Below, piece after piece: positions 12,413 through 24,099 of a DNA stretch of 64,000 nucleotides. Every line of letters begins with the position of its first letter. The first letter of the stretch is position 1. Under the pieces are notes generated by a model. That model searched no databases, was not told the DNA's origin, and worked only from the letters and a program-made list of their open reading frames with translations. This stretch comes from Megamerina dolium (taxonomy: Eukaryota > Arthropoda > Insecta > Diptera > Megamerinidae): the NCBI GenBank assembly GCA_963854835.1, contig OY978529.1, positions 36,700,055 through 36,764,054 of the forward strand, in the 5' to 3' direction. The position numbers and the translations under genes are program-made.

Positions 12413-13585
12413 ACCACCACGAGAAGGCAGGCAAGCAGCACAATGAAGAGACTAAAAAGCAACATAGCACACAGAGTTGTTTGTCATTTCTGAGTTGGTT
12501 GAGCTTTCGACAACACATCAAAAATATTCGTTAGTGGTAAAATCGTTCGTACATATACACATAAAAGAGTATGTGGCTGTATGTGTTTATGTGTACAAGT
12601 GTGTGTGTGTGTGCTTTATAAACCAACAATAAATGGGGAGAAAATATAATAAATAAAGGTAAATGATAATAATAATGAAAAATAAGCAGAAGCCAAAGTA
12701 GACGACGAAGAAGAAGAAGCAACATACAGTACAAGCATAAATTGAAAAGTAAGAGCTAATAAAAAAGAAAAGTAAATAAAAAAAAAAGAACAAATCGTAG
12801 TTGAATGAAAATGAAAAGTGTACAATTAGCAAAAAACAAAAATATATGTATGTAGTAGTAGTGTTAATAAAACATTCCAAAATAAAGAAGAAGATCCACA
12901 ACAACAACAAGAAGAAAATGTAGAATAGATAAGCCGCGCGCGAATTTTTTAACCGACTAACACATGTATAATATACGTCTGCATATACATATCTAATCAT
13001 ATACATATATATGTGTGTGTGTGTGTGTGTTAGTGTATGTTCCTGTATAAAAGTTACACGCGCTTATACGCACTGTCATAATAGAAACTAAGCTTAAAAC
13101 AACCCCATACTGTTGTTGGCGTGACAAAAAACAAAATTGTATTCTTTCTAACCTCTAACCCTCTTCTGTACCTAAATAAATATGTGTCGATTCGTCGTCA
13201 ATTAATTTGTTCGTTTGTCTTATCCCATTACATTGTGAATGTGCTTCAAGCACATGCCGTCATACGCCGTATAGAACTTATACGATATATGTAGAACTGT
13301 AGAGAGAATAGGTGTCATACAAGTTACTTGTGCTTTCAAAGAAGCACAAAAACAAAACGTTAAGAACAAAAAGAAAAGATACCAGAAAACCACAACAACA
13401 ACAACAACTACAACAACAATACTAACAATAGTGACAATAACAATAGAAGCTGCAGCAGTATGTAGAGACGGCAGCGTCAGCTACATACTCGTATATATGT
13501 ATAGTATAACATATACGGGGTACTGCTACTAGCGACTAAAAGGCGCGCACTAAATAAACAATTCAGAAAAACAACAACAACAACA

Positions 13586-13587
<2 letters not shown>

Positions 13588-13625
<38 letters not shown>

Positions 13626-13645
13626 TAATAATAATAATAATACTA
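13588..13645 (+). repeat. (AAT)n microsatellite
   Basis: Near-perfect AAT trinucleotide tract, the longest simple repeat in the left part of the window. Confidence 0.85.
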
Positions 13646-13699
13646 TGAACAACAGCACACTATGAGTAGGAGATGAAGCCGAAGAAGCACAAAAGTACA

Positions 13700-14270
13700 G
13701 ATACATACTCTCGTACAAACAGTCATTCTGAAACGACAATATGCGACGGGCGGCAAACGAAGTACATAGAAATGAACGAACTAACTAACTAACAAACGAA
13801 CGAACGTACAAACGAACGAATGAACAAACAACGATTCAACGAATGAAACAAACAAACGAACGAGTTGTTGGATTGAACGGGGTTGAAAGGGGGGCGACCG
13901 CACATGTATAGAACAAGTTGAATGTTGAACAACAGCGGCATGGCACAATCATCGAACGAATCAACAACAAAGGCAAATATGCAAACATACGTACATATCA
14001 GTAGTATGTACTCATATGTGAGAGCAAATGAACATATTATACTTACGAATAATACAAATGTATATTCGTATGTACGATATCATACATATGTGAACGGTGT
14101 TTGGGGAGTAAGGCGTGTTGAATAAGTACATACATATGCAGCAAAATTTGGACTATTTGTCATAGCAAAAATATATAATTTAAATCATTTCAAGCATTTC
14201 TTCACAAAGGAACATCAACATGTGTCTGGTTTGATTTCGTCTAGTTTTTCAATTTTTTACAAAATCATCA
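13700..14270. other. Gene-free spacer with degenerate CGAA/CAAA repeats
   Basis: Holds a run of loosely repeated ACGAACGAAC/AACAAACG words (13765-13865). Nothing in it supports a gene. Confidence 0.4.
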
Positions 14271-14279
14271 TTTTTGTAG

Positions 14280-14995
14280 CGGAGCTCCTCTACGGAATGG
14301 AGATATGGAGTTAGTATGTTCAGGGGAAATGTTGAAACGGTAGTATTAATGGGGTTCACTCATAACTTTCATCGTTCTAGAGGCGACTTCCAGACAACCC
14401 TCGTAGATTTACAGGTGTTTTTTAGTCATGTTGTGTGGTAGTCCTCCCGAGGAGTGAAGTTTTGACATAAGTATGTTTACAGAAAATGTTGATAAATAAA
14501 AATTAATAGAGGTCCATTATACATTTTATCTCCTTAGAGGCGATTTATATGTAGCTATTTTCGATTTTCATGTATTTTTATGTTCATATTGTATGGGAAA
14601 CCCCTTAAGTGATAGATATAGGGGATGAAGATGTTCAGAGGAAATATTGAAAAGGAAAAATTAATACGGAAAGTTGTACATTGCAATGTTCTAGGAGCGA
14701 TTCCTCGGCAGCTGTTGTCGATTTTCATGTATTTTATGATAATTTTGTATGGGAGTACCCTTTTGGGGTGCAGATATGAAGTAAGTTGGTTCAGAGGAAA
14801 TATTGAGGACGAAAAGTTATTGGTTGGCGGTCATACATTTTATTGCGCTTGGGGCAATTTCTAGGAAACTATTGTCGATTTGCAGGTGATTTTGCATTCA
14901 TTTTGTATGGAGATCTGCTTAAAAGGAGGTGATAGGTGGTAAGTACGTTTGGAAGAAATACTAAGGAGTAAAATCGAAAGGGGAGTGGGGGGGGT
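14280..14995 (+). repeat. Family A ~156-bp repeat, region A2 forward half
   Basis: About five direct units. The 'TGTTCAGAGGAAATATTGA' box (diverged) occurs near 14319, 14472, 14632, 14788 and 14945, a period of about 153-160 bp. The box 'TTTTGTATGGGAGTACCC' marks each unit end. The array then reverses orientation near 15000. Confidence 0.8.
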
Positions 14996-15039
14996 GGGTT
15001 TTGGTTTAGTGCAGATATATTTCTTACCCTTGTAGAGGC

Positions 15040-15470
15040 ATTTTCGGTCAAATATAAGTCTGAACTCCATTAATTCTCCCTCCCTAACATTTCCAACAAG
15101 CTGGTTTATCCCCTATCTCAGCTCTTTAAAGGGTAATCCGATACAAAATGACCGAAAGAACATCTAAAAACGATAGAAAACGTCATACCTGAACAGGAAT
15201 TGCCTCTAGAGCAATGAAATGTATGAGTGACTATCATTAATTTTTCCTTCTTAATATTTTCTCAAAATATACTTATGCTCTATCTGGACGCCTTGAGGGG
15301 AATCTCATACAAAATGATAGAAAAGTACATAAAAATCGACAAAATCTGTTAAGGAACTAATTCTAGACCAGTAAGATGTATTACCGACCTTCATTTATTT
15401 TCACTCCTCAATATTTTCTCTGAACATATTTGGTTCCTATCTTCACCCGTTATAGGAGCTCCCGTATAAA
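15040..15470 (-). repeat. Family A repeat, region A2 reverse half
   Basis: Three units in reverse orientation. 'GATACAAAATGACCGAAA'-type boxes occur near 15140 and 15310, with 'CATTAATTTTTCCTTCTTAA' and its variants near 15070, 15235 and 15390. With the forward half at 14280-14995 this forms a head-to-head palindromic arrangement. Confidence 0.75.
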
Positions 15471-15499
15471 AGTAATGCTGTTACAACCAAAACATATGC

Positions 15500-16480
15500 T
15501 GATCTAAATTAGGAATTTCTATATGCTTCCTTGGGAAGGAATGCCTGAAACGATCCAAATTTTATTTTTTTGCTGAACTAGAGCCGTTTAAAATATGATC
15601 TGCCTTAATAGACAAGCACGACGAACGATATGGTTCAATGAGTGGGAGAGAGCAGAAAAAAGGAGAGTAAAAAAGAGAGAGCTTACTGCGGCGGCGAACG
15701 ATGACAATATGACACTAACAATAACAATTTACATATATACACACAAACACACACATACATATGTATGTACATATAGATGTGTATGACGAAAGCACATACA
15801 TAAAAGCAGCAGCAACAGCGGTAATGGCATAAAAATACGAACAATAAAAACAACAATAACAAGAACGACAATAGGAACGATGGCAACAACAGCAACAATA
15901 ACACCACCACCACCAATAACAACAACAACAACAGCAACAACAATAAAAATGACAACATCAATAACAAAAGTTTTTATTTTGTTATGATTATTAAAAAGTA
16001 GTATTATTGTTGTTGTTCTTGTTTAACTCATCGGCATTCTAATAAAAAAAAAAATAAAAAAATAAAAAAAATGAAAAATAATAATTATAATAATTATAAT
16101 AATCGTAATAATGATTATTATTTACTCTCTTATTTGAAATGTTGAAATGTTCTTGTTATTGCTTCAGCCGCTATCATTAGTATTGTTCATGTCGTTGTTG
16201 TTGCTTGTAAACTTACTAGATATATTTTGGTATTTTTTTCATGCTTATTCACCTGATAGTATATTGTAATTGTTGCTGTTGTGTTCGTTATCGATGAACG
16301 AACAACGAACAAACGACTTAATATCACACTCATTAGTTCATATATATAAATACAGGTGCTTATACGAATATATGTACATATTATGTATATACACATGTGT
16401 ACAGTGAGGAAAAAAACTACTCACTTAATATCGAAAAAGTATACCTATATAAAAACCAAAAAAATATAGATAAAAAATAA
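15500..16480. other. Gene-free spacer with CAA and AAT tracts
   Basis: Microsatellites (ACA/CAA 15840-15950, AAT/ATAA 16050-16120) and AT-rich DNA. A nominal 94-codon ORF on the - strand is a poly-Leu reading of the CAA tract. Confidence 0.5.
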
Positions 16481-16489
16481 GTTTCGTAT

Positions 16490-16760
16490 CAATGTTCAAT
16501 CTGTAGGAAAGTCACCCTAAGGAGTTAACATAGAGTATAAATATATTAAAAAAAAAAATTATGAGTAGAAAAATATTAATAATCGTTACTCATATATTTA
16601 ATCCTTCTAGAGGCCCTCTGGGAACGGTAAATTGTCCCCTTAACGCGTAGAGAAAATATTGAGAAGATATAATCAATGGGAGTCAATTATGTTATACATT
16701 GAATCCCTCTAAGGGTATTTTAATGGAATCTTCAACAATTAACTTAAAAACGAAATGTGT
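16490..16760 (+). repeat. Family A repeat, region A3 (one to two units)
   Basis: Diverged copies of the unit: 'GAAAGTCACCCTAAGGAGT', 'CTTCTAGAGGCCCTC', 'CCCCTTAACGCGTAGAGA' and 'GAAAATATTGAGAAG'. The order of blocks matches region A1. Confidence 0.6.
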
Positions 16761-17059
16761 CTTAACCGTTTTATTTTCAGCAATGTGATATCTTAGTTCT
16801 CATGCATATAGCAGACATTCTTTTCCTTCAATGCTACAAGTCTTTCAAAAACAAGTGTCTCAAAAACATTCCCAAAAGCTGTTTCTTTACTGTAATTCGA
16901 GCAATAAATTTCAACTTGTTCAAATGTCGGTGTATTGTTTTGTTACCAGAATTAACTTCGAGCTCTATTTTGAGGATTTCAGTGGTTTCAACACATTCTG
17001 TGAATTTTGAACTTAATTCTAGTAATTCTCACAATGAAAAAAAAAATGTCGAATTTCCG

Positions 17060-17380
17060 ACAGATCAGTATAGTCACATTCTATGAATTTTAGGCAGCTA
17101 ATTCCGAATTCGCTTTTATCTATCGTCCAAAATTTTATTTTTCGGCTGTGTTTGCAATTTTTTGAGGTTACAAAGAAATCAGAGGGTGATGGCAAAAATC
17201 GAACCATGGATTTGGATTGAGCGACTCCAAAAACCATAGCAAATACGTCCTCATCAGCTGTTTTTGCTATTTTTTTTTTAGGTTGCAAAGAAATCAGAGG
17301 GTGATGGTAAAAATCGAACCATGGATTTTGATTCAGCGTATCCAAAATCCATAGGAAATACATTCTCATCAGACATTTTA
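17060..17380. repeat. Dispersed repeat family D with a 115-bp tandem duplication
   Basis: The segment starting 'AGGTTACAAAGAAATCAGAG' at 17165 recurs at 17280 as 'AGGTTGCAAAGAAATCAGAG', a direct duplication with a 115-bp period and few changes. A 22-mer starting at 17071 recurs identically at 55896. A diverged form lies near 50129, and the associated 'ACCATGGATTTT' box recurs near 48340. This is a dispersed repeat of unknown class; no protein is supported. Confidence 0.6.
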
Positions 17381-18239
17381 CTTTAATTAAAAATTTTTTG
17401 GAGGACTTTATAACCAATCGAATAACTTATATTTTCTTGGAGTTATCAAATCAATTTTTTTTTTATCAAATCAATTTTGTGTTTTTTTTTTTAAATTCTT
17501 GATTATTCCCAGATGATATTTTATTATTTTTTCAATTGATCGATATTCAGTGCCTTTTTTGCCTTTTTCCCTACTAATTTATTTAATTCCATAGCACAAA
17601 TGTGCCTTGTATTAAAATGAAACAGCTGTTTGTGCCTAAATAACACAAACAAAATAGAATAAAATGTTACATGATTGAATAAATGTGAAAAAAAATAACG
17701 GAATTTCCAAAATGTTGACAATTATTTTGTACATCTATTCGCGAACAATATCATTTACATATGCTAGTTTACTTTTGGGTTTTTCTTTCTTGTCCGTTGT
17801 CCTTTGTTTATTATCACTTGCCCTTGGTTGATGTCTCTTGTCTGCTGTCATTTTTATGTTATCTGTTGTCTGCTATCCTTGTCTAATTTCTAATTTTTTC
17901 GCGTGTCTCTTTCCTTTGTTAGTTATCTGTTGTGTGTTGCCGTTTTTTTTTACCTTTTGTTCTTTGTATCCCCTTTTTTTGTGCTTCTTTCGTGTTTGTT
18001 ATTTGTTCATATCTATAATTCTTTGATTCTTTCGAATTTTCATTTAACTCGATAACTCGCTATATTTGTGCAAATAAAAAAAAATGCCTATTTTCCTATT
18101 TATTTTTTCTTTTATATATAAATTGGAAATGAAACAAAAAGTGTTTTAAAAATAGTGAAGTAATTTTGTTGGAAAATTTGTTAGATATGTTAAATAAAAG
18201 AATATCGGTCTAAGTGTGAGTGTCGAATAAATGCTTACA

Positions 18240-18580
18240 TATTTTCAAAGGATGCCTTCTCATTTTCAATTGACTATTCTCATTAGGCATTGACCTTTTT
18301 GCATTTCAAATTGACTATTCTCATTGTCAAGTAAACATTTTTATTTTCAAAAGATGATTTCTGATATTTTCGATTAACTATTCTCATTTTCCAGTGAAAT
18401 GTTTATATTCAAATTGGAATATTCTAATTTTCAAATTTAAGTTGCTCATTTTCAATTGACTAATCTCATTTTTAATGGACATTTTACATTTGCTATTTCA
18501 ATTTCTAACTGAACATTCTCATTTTGAATTGACTATTCTCATTTACAAATGATACTTTCTCATTTTAAATTGAATATGAT
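18240..18580. repeat. Degenerate ~20-21-bp minisatellite
   Basis: About 14-16 imperfect copies of a CTCATTTTCAATTGACTATT-like unit. Copies of 'GACTATTCTCATT' fall at 18272, 18313, 18376 (diverged), 18468 (diverged) and 18531, with spacings of 41 or 63 bp, close to 2 or 3 units. Confidence 0.7.
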
Positions 18581-18849
18581 GAAATTTAGCAATCCAATGA
18601 AATTTTAATTTCAAAAATTTTTATATAATTTCTTCATGTTGCGTAAAGTGTGGGTTATTAATTTAAATATGTTGTTTAATAATAAAAATTAATAATTAAT
18701 TTTGACCACCCTATTGTATTTTCACTAAGTAGTTGTTTAACTATTGTCTTTCTTTTACTTTTATATTTTTCCAGAATTAAACAAACCCATAGAGAGACAG
18801 AGATAGAGAGAGAGAGAGAGAGAAGAAGACAAAAAAGGAGACAACGATA

Positions 18850-18882
<33 letters not shown>
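18850..18882 (+). repeat. (GAT)n microsatellite
   Basis: About ten GAT units following a (GA)n tract. It generates a false poly-His reading on the - strand. Confidence 0.85.
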
Positions 18883-18884
<2 letters not shown>

Positions 18885-19376
18885 AAAGAAAATAAATCGA
18901 GTCTAAGTGCATACGATTTGATTGTTTTCGTCTTATTGACTTACTGTACTTACTGTAAATATTGTTTACATCAGTGTACGCACAATAACACGAGTAATAA
19001 TAAAATAATATAGACAAACAACAAAAACAAAAAGCTAACTTTGTAAATTCTGATATATGTATGTATGTATGTGTGACTATATGAAAATACATTACAGTGA
19101 CAGTAAAGAATAATAATCATAATAATAAATGCAATGTAATGTGAAGCAAATGTGAAACAAAACAAATAAAACAAAAAAACCAACTATAAATATTACAATA
19201 GCAACAACAAACACAAAGACGACAAAAAAAGCGTCGTCGTTCAGTGCAATCAGTGTTAATGTGTGTATGATTGTATAACAATAACAACAACAAGGGCAAA
19301 TTAGTCGTCTTAAAGTAAGATCGTCTACTTAATTTCCGTATACAAGTACAATAAGTGTGATTAATGCAACTACAAT

Positions 19377-22300
19377 ATGACAACATCAGCACCCAATGTT
19401 GACACCACAAATGCTGTAGCTGCCAACACTAGCAACAACAGTAACAACAACACAACAAATTCAACGACGATACCAAACACAACACCACCACCACCACCAG
19501 TAGCAGCAGTAACAGCAGCAACAGCAGCAACAGCAGCAGCAGCAACTACAAATGCAACAACAATAACCACTAGTACAGGCATCAACAATAACAGTAACAT
19601 TATGGTGGCATTGCCGTTAGCAACTATTGCAACCTCATTGCTACCAACACCACCGATAGCGGCAACAACAGCCGCTGCCACAGCGACAACACGCGCCATG
19701 CAATCCGATGAAGATTTCAATATACGTTTTGTCAATCTTGTGCGAACACATAAATGTCTCTACGATAAGAAGGTGCCCGAGTATCGCAATAGAGACAATC
19801 AGGAAAAAGCTTGGACACTCATATCACAAGAGAGCAGAGAGAGTGGTAAGTAATATTGTATTGTATTGTATGAGTGGTATATATTGACACAACAAAGTCA
19901 GAATATGTATTTTGGGCGAGCTTTTTATTGTAAAAAAAAAAAAAACTGAATTGAATCGTACAGCGGTAGCTTCGTATAGAAAGATGGCAATCAATTGTGC
20001 TTGGGGAAAAAGTATCGACCGAAATGATCGAAAATCATGGGAAAATTGACTAATAATCCCCGTAATTGAACAAAAATCATTTCTAGAGTGATTAACTCCA
20101 TTAATTTTTCCCCTTCAGCATTTCCTACAAACATGCTTACCCTCTATGTCAACCCCTTAAGGGGATTGCCATACAAAAAGATCGAAAAATATATGAAAAT
20201 CGGCAATAGCTGCCAATGAATCGCTCCCAGAGCAATGAAATGTGCTTCAAAATGATGACAATCAGTTGTGCTTCGAGAAAAAGTATCGAACAAATACTTG
20301 TACCTGAAATAAAAAATTCGCTAGTATAAGACCGGGCTTCTGTAGTTAAAGTCGAAGAATTTTTTTTTTCAGAAAGAGAAAAAAATTATATGTTTCGATT
20401 GAGTATTTAATGATAAATTCTCGCCTCAAGATAGGTCAAATATATAGCCGATCCCTATTAATTTGCCAGTACAAAATATTTTCCCGAACTTTCATACCCT
20501 CTATCTCTTCCAGTAAGCGAGCTCCCCTACAAAATTGATGTTTTTTGTAAGATTTGCTCCCCTCGCTTCCCGGAGTCGCCTCTAGTCGCCTGACCGACCT
20601 TTATTAAATTTCTTTAATCAACATTTTTCCGAAACACAATCACCAAATAAATCCATAACTCCCCAGGAATCATCTCTTTCATATTTTTCCCCAACATACT
20701 TACCATCTATCTTCAATCCTGTTTTTCAGCTATGCTCCCACATTATTGCATAGCCATTGAGCTAAAAAGCCTGATAGTTTTTCTCCAATCCAATATGAGA
20801 CGACGAGTACTTTTGAAAGAGAGCGAAAAGCAAAATGTTAACTTGATTATGCTACTTTGTACCTTTTGACGGTTTTTTATTCAATGGAAAAGTAAGCTCA
20901 TGTTATTTTAATTACCAATATGAAATGCTAAGATATAAATCAAATACATCGTTTCAATAATAACAAACAACAACAATAATAGCAGTACTAAAAAACTGAA
21001 AAATCACATTCAATGTGAAAGTTGATCGCTCAGAAGAAGGGGGAAACAAGTGGTGTGTAGCACAAGTGTAAACGAGTAAACAAACAAACAGAAATATAAA
21101 ATAAATTAGCATAAAAAACCACAAAAGCAACAACTCAACAACAACAAGCAATAACTGCCCGCCATATTGTACATATGTACATGTGTATGGACTGGTATTA
21201 CTAAATACATTGTACTTATGTATTGTATTATCATTGTCAGCGATATCGTGCTTTAATCAACACAAACACGAATACCAACACAAATAAACAGACACAGTCA
21301 TATACATGAGTTCGTATAAGAAGAGTATAATACTCGCACGCATTTTGCCTCTCTCAAAGATTACGTATACGCTCACTCTTCCATTGAATTGATCTTTGTT
21401 TTCGATCAGAACAAACAACAAAAGAGGGAGAGAACAATTTTGTAAACCAAATGAATATCACGCCTCAATAGTAAGGTGGGTTAAATTGTATGGAGCAAAA
21501 TTTTGACTTTCACTCTAGTTCAGTGTAAAACCTGCATAAAGATGCATAAAGAAATGTCTGATATGAACCGGCGCGCTTTTTCAAAGTTCCACTTTTATAG
21601 GGGAGCACCCCTAAGAACTGATGACATGAATTAAATATGTTTAGATCAATCAACTATGGTAGATTTTCAGTATTTTTATGTTCAGCTTATATGGAGGTCG
21701 CCTTAAATGATGAAAATAATACAAAATTATTGAAAAGTACCTAAAAATCCACAATAGCTAATGATAAATTGCTCCCAGAGCAGTAAAATATATGACCGAC
21801 TACCACAAATTTTTTCTCCTTAATATTTCCCCTGAACATACATACCACCTATCTGTATCCCTTAAGTGGACTCCCATACAAAATAACCACCAAACACCAG
21901 AAAATCAACAATAGCTATCTAGGAATCGCCTCAAGAACGTTAAAATGTAAGACTGACCTCCATTAATTCGACCTCTTTAACATTTCCTACAAGCCTGCTT
22001 AGCCTATATTTCCACTTCTTAAAGATACTTCTCTACAAAATGACCAAAATATATACGGCACCCCAATTAATTTTTCTTCCTCAAGAATTTCTCGAAACTT
22101 ACTTCTATATTCACCCCTTAAGGGGAATCCCATACAAAATGACCGAAAAAAAAACTTCATAATATTTGAAAATAACCCCAAGAACAGGAAGCACCTTTAG
22201 AGTAGTGAAATGCATGACCAGCTCTCATTACCTTTTTTTTTTCAATAATTTCTCCTAATATGCTCACTCTCCACTTTCACCCCTTGAGGGGACTCCAATA

Positions 22301-23813
22301 TAAAATTACCACAAACATATTTTAGCAACTACAACAGCTGTATAGGAATCCCCTCGGGAGCAATAAAGCATATGACCGGTCCTCAATCGTTTTTTTTTCC
22401 AAATATTTTCTCCAAACAAGCTTGCCGTTCATAATCACCCCTTAAATTGACTGCCATACAAAATGGCAGAAATGCGCCTGAATATCGACAATATGTGCCT
22501 TGAAATCGCCCCCACAGAGATAAAATGTATGACCGACCACCATTAGTTTTTTCTCCTCAATATTTTCTCCGAACTCAGTTACCTCCTATCTCCGCCCGTT
22601 AAGATGACTCCCATACAAAATGAGCGAAAATATATATGAAAATCGTAACTAAACAAGAATTGCCTTTTTTTTTTGTTCATAAACTTTCTTCTAATTCTCG
22701 CTTTCATTCCTTCTCATTTCAGTTATCCATTGCAAGGAACGATGGCGTAATTTACGTGCATGCCTCTCACGTTATATCAAACAACAGAATAGTTCCGATC
22801 CACAGCATAAACCCTATTATCTGACGGAGCATATGTCATTTTTATTGCCATTCCTTAAATCAACACGCAATTCACTCGACAGTGACAAATTCAACAATGT
22901 CAATGGTGTCGGTCATCAAATTACGAATCCGTCAGCATTCAATAATAATAATAACAACAACAACAATAGCAATTGTAGTAGTACGACAGCGAATAATCTT
23001 GTGAAATTGTTTCAGCTGTCACAACAACAATTGCAGCAATCGCATCATTTGGTACAGCCGGCAATTGCCGGTATACAATTGTTGCCAAAGCTCCAGTATG
23101 ATGAACAACTGGAGGTGAAACATTCACTCTCGGACAATGAGGATGAGGAAACAATTGATGCATTCGATCCGGCGATTACAAGCACATTGCAGCTAGCAGC
23201 GAATGCTAATGGACAACGTAATATGACATCAACACCGCTTAGCGATACGGCCAGTGCGAATAGTATGCAAAATTTCATACCTGATGTACAACTGGCCGAA
23301 TTGCCGACAACAGATGGTAGTGGTGGTGGTGGTGGTGGTGGTGGTGGAGGTATCAACGGTAGTATTTGCATGACGACACCTCATGGCGTACATCATATGC
23401 ATCGAGATTCACGCGATTCACGTTCACCACCCGAACCGAAACGTATCAAAACTGAATGCATCGGTTCAGATTCCAATAATGGCGCTCTCGGTCAGATGCC
23501 ACCATGTTACAATAGTAGCGAAAATGCCGATATGGAATTCTTTCGCAGTATTCTGCCCGATATTGCATCGTTGACGCCACAACAAAAGCGTAAATTTAAA
23601 ATTGGCATACTCGAACTGATCGATGATGTGGTCGAGAGGTATCCAATCGAACGTTGTACGACCACCACCACTACAACAACAACAACATCATCCGGTTTGC
23701 CACCAACAATAGTACCCAATGGTGGTTGTAGTAGTAGTACAAGTAGTAATAACAATAATACTAGTAATAATGGTCGAGGGAGACGTGGTTCAACACGAGA
23801 TTGGCGCAAATAA
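19377..23813 (+). CDS. MADF-BESS domain DNA-binding protein (two coding exons)
   Basis: Exons 19377-19845 and 22723-23813 join in phase 1 (donor G|GTAAGT, acceptor TTTCAG|TT) to give 519 residues. The MADF domain spans the junction, about residues 113-200. Exon 1 supplies DEDFNIRFVNLVRTHKCLYD and the AWTLIS block; exon 2 supplies CKERWRNLRACLSRYIKQQ and PYYLTEHMSFLLPFL. The BESS motif (FFRSILPDIASLTPQQKRKF, about 425-463) lies near the C-terminus. MADF is a Myb/SANT-like DNA-binding fold and BESS mediates protein contacts; the family comprises insect transcriptional regulators such as Adf1 and Dip3. The N-terminal 110 residues are Thr/Ala/Asn/Pro-rich, and poly-Asn, poly-Gly and poly-Thr runs separate the domains. 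Pro-Lys-Arg-Ile-Lys-Thr-Glu (about 395-401) combines a basic patch with a SUMO consensus. The start is supported by an in-frame TAA five codons upstream. I do not assign an orthologue. Confidence 0.93.
20030..20720 (-). repeat. Family A repeat, region A4 (intronic)
   Basis: Reverse-orientation units: 'CATTAATTTTTCCCCTTCAG' near 20098, 'CCCCTTAAGGGGATTGCCAT' near 20153 followed by 'ACAAAAAGATCGAAAA'. A second cluster is at 20440-20720, with 'ATTAATTTGCCAG', 'TACCCTCTATCTC' and 'AGCTCCCCTACAAAATTGA'. More diverged between the two clusters. Confidence 0.65.
21575..22640 (-). repeat. Family A repeat, region A5 (intronic, orientation switch)
   Basis: Begins with one forward unit (21590-21715: 'ACTTTTATAGGGGAGCACCC', 'TAAATATGTTTAGA', 'TATGGAGGTCGCC'). 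It then runs in reverse for about six units. The 'ATACAAAATGACCGAAA' box variants lie near 21878, 22034, 22132, 22289, 22455 and 22614, so most spacings are 156-166 bp, with one shortened unit of about 98 bp. Confidence 0.8.
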
Positions 23814-24086
23814 ATGCGTCTGGATAGTAGCTATGTAGTTTAATGAATAGTAGAGTAGCATAATTGTATTGTATTGTTTTGTTTTCTAGATGTTTACTTA
23901 TGCATTAAGTAGTCCATATGCATGTGTAGATGTAATGTATATAAACATTTAGTCGGTTTACATGTATCCATACAATGCCAATGTAAATGAGTCAACATAG
24001 AAATGTCATAAGAAATTCAGAAATATTATCTTAACAACATACTCGGTAAGCGAAAAGGTAAAATAACATAACTTATAATAGCTAAA

Positions 24087-24092
24087 AATAAA
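24087..24092 (+). terminator. Candidate poly(A) signal of the MADF-BESS gene
   Basis: AATAAA, 274 bp after the stop codon and on the coding strand. It is the first clear hexamer downstream, but a later one near 24630 is possible. No transcript evidence is available. Confidence 0.4.
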
Positions 24093-24099
24093 TGGGTAC

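Larger units (their letters stand above)
11500..13700. repeat. Microsatellite-dense spacer
   Basis: Contains a CAA-rich tract at 11740-11860, a (GTAT)n tract at 11912-11945, CAA/ACA at 12130-12165, (CA)n at 12207-12232, (GT)n at 13013-13031, CAA at 13390-13440 and a long (AAT)n tract at 13588-13645. Between 12295 and 12415 lies a palindromic ACGT-rich segment listed separately. ORFs translate the repeats; I see no gene. Confidence 0.7.
17400..19320. other. Gene-free spacer upstream of the MADF-BESS gene
   Basis: Contains a ~21-bp minisatellite at 18240-18580 (separate entry), a (GA)n tract near 18800-18825 and a (GAT)n tract at 18850-18882. The nominal 138-codon ORF over the GAT tract reads poly-His on the - strand and is not credible. 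The 5' untranslated exon(s) and promoter of the MADF-BESS gene probably lie in its right end, but no start site can be placed. Confidence 0.5.
19846..22722 (+). other. Intron 1 of the MADF-BESS gene, filled with family A repeats
   Basis: 2877-bp intron with a consensus donor GTAAGT and an acceptor TTCTCATTTCAG. It holds family A units at 20030-20240 and 20440-20720 (reverse), 21575-21720 (forward) and 21720-22640 (reverse), plus CAA microsatellite at 20960-20985 and 21120-21150. The repeats come to within about 80 bp of the acceptor. No nested gene is supported. Confidence 0.85.

Noticed and set aside
16802..17417. ORFs of 94 (+) and 132 (-) codons
   Set aside because: The - strand ORF reads through the 115-bp duplication, hence the internal similarity; neither has a domain or splice context.
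18676..19092. 138-codon ORF with a poly-His run on the - strand
   Set aside because: It is the antisense reading of a (GAT)n microsatellite and GA tract with no other feature.
19370..19735. 121-codon ORF antisense to MADF-BESS exon 1
   Set aside because: Shadow of the Thr/Ala/Asn-rich coding region; hydrophobic low-complexity reading only.
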